Assembly: GCA_964592595.1 (NCBI GenBank)
Contig: CAZQFH010000007.1
Span: 41,528-105,527, forward strand
Length of the DNA stretch: 64,000 nt
Direction: 5' to 3'
Origin: UBA5536 sp964592595
GTDB taxonomy: Bacteria; Bacteroidota; Bacteroidia; Bacteroidales; F082
Positions 61,773-64,000 of this stretch are shown in pieces. Numbering within the stretch: position 1 is the stretch's first letter; the number at the start of each line of letters is the position of its first letter. The position numbers and the translations under genes were made by a program. The notes beneath the pieces were generated by a model. The model was not told where the DNA came from. It searched no databases and saw only the letters and a program-made list of their open reading frames with translations.

Positions 61773-62684
61773 ATGTCAGTATTGGTAAAGGATTTATCGA
61801 AGCAGTACGGAACACAGCTGGCGCTGAACAATGTTAGTCTCGAAATTATCAAAGGAGAAGTTGTTGGACTTTTAGGGCCTAATGGAGCCGGCAAATCTAC
61901 GCTGATGAAAATCCTGAGTTGTTTTATTCCGCCCAGTAGCGGTGAAGCCAGCGTTAATAGCTATGATGTAATAACTGATTCGATGGAAGTACGCAAATTG
62001 GTTGGGTATCTTCCGGAGAATAACCCTTTATACACTGATATGTTTGTACGCGAATACCTGCATTTTGTCGCCGGCATTCACAAGCTGGGCAAAAGTGCTG
62101 TAGGGCGCATTGACGAGCTGATCGAAATGACAGGGCTTACGATAGAAGTGAATAAAAAGATTGGTGCATTATCCAAAGGCTACCGGCAGCGTGTAGGGCT
62201 TGCGCAGGCCATGATGCATAATCCCGAAGTGTTGATTTTGGATGAGCCCACCAGCGGCCTCGATCCCAATCAGCTGGTCGATATCAGGGCCTTGATCAAA
62301 TCGCTTGGCAAAGAGAAAACTGTTATTCTCTCTACCCATATCATGCAGGAAGTTGAAGCCATCTGTGACAGGGCCATTATAATTAATAAGGGACGTATCG
62401 TAGCCGACGACAGCACCACTAACCTGAAACAGCAAAAGCAAAAAAATAATGTTTTGGAAGTGCAGTTCGAAGATCCTGTTAGCGCAGATTCACTCAACAA
62501 GATAAAAGGCATTCGAAATTTGCGACAAATCAGCAGCAGGCATTGGCTTATCGAGTACCACAAAGATGAAAACCTGCGTAAAAACCTGATGCAGTGGGCT
62601 ATGAATAAGGATATCAATATTGCCAGTCTCCAACAGAAAAGCCTCAGCATGGAAGAAGCCTTCCAGGAGCTTACTAAGGGTTGA
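61773..62684 (+). CDS. gldA: ABC transporter ATP-binding protein (GldA-like)
   Basis: A 303-residue ABC ATPase: Walker A GPNGAGKSTLMKIL, Q-loop LPENNPLYTDMFVREYL, signature LSKGYRQRVGLAQAMMH, Walker B VLILDEPTSGLDPNQLVD, and the H-loop THIMQEVEAICDRA. Length and C-terminal extension match gliding motility ABC subunit GldA, but gldF/gldG are not adjacent, so another exporter is possible. The ATG at 61773 is chosen because the promoter lies inside the longer frame. It directly follows the repeat array. Confidence 0.85.
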   Translation: MSVLVKDLSKQYGTQLALNNVSLEIIKGEVVGLLGPNGAGKSTLMKILSCFIPPSSGEASVNSYDVITDSMEVRKLVGYLPENNPLYTDMFVREYLHFVAGIHKLGKSAVGRIDELIEMTGLTIEVNKKIGALSKGYRQRVGLAQAMMHNPEVLILDEPTSGLDPNQLVDIRALIKSLGKEKTVILSTHIMQEVEAICDRAIIINKGRIVADDSTTNLKQQKQKNNVLEVQFEDPVSADSLNKIKGIRNLRQISSRHWLIEYHKDENLRKNLMQWAMNKDINIASLQQKSLSMEEAFQELTKG

Positions 62685-62745
62685 AGAGTATTTTGAGATT
62701 TGTTTTTTAATTTTACCTATTCTCAAACGTTTATCAATACGTATT

Positions 62746-62931
62746 ATGGAAACTAACGAATTACTGGAGGAAGAACGCGATAAGATAGTGAAAGGTCTTG
62801 AAGAGACTTATAAAAGACTAATAGCTTTTAAAAAGAAGATGAACAGTCCGATGATTGTAATCAGAGGAGGAAAAATTATCGCTGTTGATGCTAATGATAT
62901 GCCTGCCACGATCGTTTACAAGCGCGATTAA
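62746..62931 (+). CDS. Hypothetical 61-residue protein
   Basis: A short protein with a charged helical N-terminal half (METNELLEEERDKIVKGLEETYKRLIAFKKKMN) and a compact C-terminal half (SPMIVIRGGKIIAVDANDMPATIVYKRD). No cysteines, no signal peptide. The frame is open upstream to 62620, inside gldA, but the ATG at 62746 gives a compact product. It lies 61 nt after gldA and may be co-transcribed. I do not recognise the family. Confidence 0.6.
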   Translation: METNELLEEERDKIVKGLEETYKRLIAFKKKMNSPMIVIRGGKIIAVDANDMPATIVYKRD

Positions 62932-62998
62932 TCAGGCTTTGAACATCTGACTTCCGACTTCTGATTTCTGTTTTCCGCCATCAAATCCCCGACCGCTG

Positions 62999-63454
62999 TC
63001 ATCCCACTTCAAAAAACTGTCCGATAACTTGCTCCCGATACTTAAATATTCCGGCTACCTTCTTCCCGACGAACAACCAATTGACCAGCTTACCCAGCAG
63101 ACCAAAAGGAACCCTGTAGCTCACAATGTCCGTCATTTTCACGCCGCCTTCAACAGCTTCAAAATGATGTTCGTGATGCCACATCTTGTAAGGTCCCACA
63201 CGTTGTTCGTCCACAAAAAAGCGGTTAGTTTCTACATGCGTAATTTCTGTAACCCATAAGGTTGGAATGCCAAGCAGCGGCTTTACTTTATAGGCAATGA
63301 TCTGTCCTGGATACATGTCGGTATCACCGCCCATGATAATATTAAAACCCATGGCTGGTGGTGTAATCTTTTTAAGGTTTTTTGGCGAACTGAAAAACTC
63401 CCAAACCTTGTCGATTGGCGCTTTTAGGATTGTAGTAGTGCGAAGTTGATGCAT
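62999..63454 (-). CDS. SRPBCC family ligand-binding protein
   Basis: A 151-residue START/SRPBCC-fold protein: TTTILKAPIDKVWEFFSSPKNLKKITPPAMGF, then MYPGQIIAYKVKPLLGIPTLWVTEITHVE and FVDEQRVGPYKMWHHEHHFEAVEGGVKMTDIVSYRVPFG. This matches the cyclase/polyketide-dehydratase-like branch that also occurs next to sugar-nucleotide epimerases. Ligand unknown. No neighbours suggest a pathway. Confidence 0.9.
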   Translation of the reverse strand: MHQLRTTTILKAPIDKVWEFFSSPKNLKKITPPAMGFNIIMGGDTDMYPGQIIAYKVKPLLGIPTLWVTEITHVETNRFFVDEQRVGPYKMWHHEHHFEAVEGGVKMTDIVSYRVPFGLLGKLVNWLFVGKKVAGIFKYREQVIGQFFEVG

Positions 63455-63516
63455 AGCTTATTGTTTGTAAAAGCTTTAAACAATCCAAGTCAATTCAGGT
63501 TCAAACTTAAGCCATA

Positions 63517-63540
63517 AAAAAACCGCCCGGGAGGGCGGTC
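63517..63540 (-). terminator. Terminator reading toward the SRPBCC gene
   Basis: ACCGCCC (63522-63528) pairs with GGGCGGT (63533-63539). The T-run follows on the minus strand (A-run 63516-63522 on plus). It may end the transcript of the partial repeat gene to its right. Confidence 0.65.
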
Positions 63541-63835
63541 AAATTATGAAAAACAAACAAAACAAGTTGACTTCGATGCCTCAAACTATATGCCAAACAT
63601 TTAAATTGCAGAAATACAAATATTTAATAGGTTTTCTATTTTTTGAAATGTACCATTCTTGGAAATATTTTCTAAAATTTGGAAAATAATTAATAGAACC
63701 CTACGAATTTCCCTCAATAATATAGTTTAAGTATTTGTTATACAAAGTTTAACTATCAATTTAAAAGTAAAGACTAGTATTTTACTGTTTTCCAAATCTT
63801 GGAAAATCATGTGTAACAAAAACATAATGAGTTAA
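63541..63835. other. AT-rich interval with TTTTCCAAA palindromes
   Basis: No gene is seen in about 295 bases. It holds related motifs: TTGGAAATA (about 63658), TTTGGAAAATAA (about 63678), and the palindrome TTTTCCAAATCTTGGAAAA (about 63789-63807). These may be protein-binding sites or remnants of a repeat. Confidence 0.4.
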
Positions 63836-64000
63836 TTAAGTTCTTTTTATTAGATTAAGCTTTGGGAACGGTAAACCATTGCACAGATCAAACTTTTTAG
63901 AAACCTCCCCACAAGCGCCTTCTGCAAAGACTTGAACATCTTCGATGTTGGCTCGAACCTCCACGATGTGGACTCGAACGTCTTCGATGTGGACTTGAAC
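63836..64000 (-). CDS. Partial protein with seven-residue tandem repeats (N-terminus beyond window)
   Basis: The minus strand is open from the window edge to a TAA at 63836-63838, 54 residues. The edge part is built of 21-bp repeats (63931-64000) that read VQVHIEDV-RVHIVEV-RANIEDV-QVFAEGACGEVSKKFDLCNG and then a non-repeat tail ending IKRT. The codon use and the single clean stop support a real gene, but the plus strand is also open here (LNIFDVGSNLHDVDS...), so strand is uncertain. Function unknown. Confidence 0.42.
   Translation of the reverse strand, partial: VQVHIEDVRVHIVEVRANIEDVQVFAEGACGEVSKKFDLCNGLPFPKLNLIKRT

Noticed and set aside
63931..64000. CRISPR or iteron origin
   Set aside because: Only 21-bp head-to-tail units without spacers; better explained as repeat codons.

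Overview
This 64-kb window comes from a member of the Bacteroidota, most likely class Bacteroidia. No closer name can be supported from the sequence alone. The evidence is a gliding/type IX secretion gene set (GldB, a GldA-like ABC ATPase, PorT-family barrels, a T9SS type A sorting tail), a CarboxypepD-reg TonB-dependent receptor, a TPR/LytTR regulatory pair, a DUF4143 ATPase, and more than twenty promoters with the Bacteroidota -7 element TAnnTTTG. Several of these also carry a TTTG -33 element 19-20 nt upstream. The genome is moderately AT-rich and densely packed, mostly with housekeeping genes. I see no prophage, integrase, IS element or CRISPR array.

Layout. 1-7.7 kb (minus strand): partial Sir2 deacylase, malate dehydrogenase, a large secreted BNR/Asp-box protein, a membrane protein and a YgiQ-type radical SAM enzyme. 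7.8-9.0 kb: a small TetR-ferredoxin-cupin operon. 9.2-13.9 kb: a secreted TonB-C-like protein, a PAP2 phosphatase, a SAM hydrolase, PhoH, PurC and a secreted repeat protein. 14.0-18.0 kb (minus): a transglutaminase-like protein, then yicC-gmk-MDR-nadD. 18.2-21.6 kb: a TPR membrane sensor without a kinase domain, a LytTR regulator and a PLD-type cardiolipin synthase. 21.7-27.6 kb: ornithine aminotransferase, superoxide dismutase, TonB receptor, L28 and a SlyD-like isomerase. 28-33.4 kb: a receiver/PPDK_N fusion, a nitroreductase, and an aspartase fused to a cyclic-nucleotide-binding domain. 33.6-37.3 kb: sugar aminotransferase, DUF4143 ATPase and a GNAT-like protein. 37.3-39.8 kb (minus): mgtE and trxB. 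40.0-43.8 kb: tRNA-Pro, SDR, haem-binding protein and an FG-GAP T9SS cargo. 43.9-53.7 kb (minus): gldB, yifB and a nearly complete menaquinone operon (thioesterase-menF-menD-menB-menA-menC-menE). 53.8-60.5 kb: PorT barrels, NadE, NifU-like and Mrp Fe-S proteins, a FAD oxidoreductase and TatC. 60.6-64 kb: DUF559, an array of 213-bp repeats, GldA-like ATPase, two small genes and a partial gene made of 21-bp repeats.

The strongest candidate for an undescribed system is the leader of mgtE (38,623-38,760, minus strand). It has its own TAnnTTTG promoter and a 14-codon leader ORF reading MEDEPDQPERKNLN. The ORF's stop codon lies 2 nt before a perfect 10-bp hairpin, whose 3' arm can instead pair with the mgtE ribosome-binding region. 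The peptide's acidic/proline start resembles the enterobacterial MgtL leader, which senses low Mg2+ through ribosome destabilisation. The two mutually exclusive hairpins give a direct model for translation-coupled Mg2+ control of a MgtE transporter.

Other points: a PerR-like palindrome upstream of sodB with a near-copy upstream of a rubredoxin-reductase-like gene, a pair of 27-bp operator-like repeats at the DUF4143 gene promoter, the cNMP-aspartase fusion, the receiver-PPDK_N fusion without a swivelling-His domain, and the kinase-less TPR/LytTR pair.
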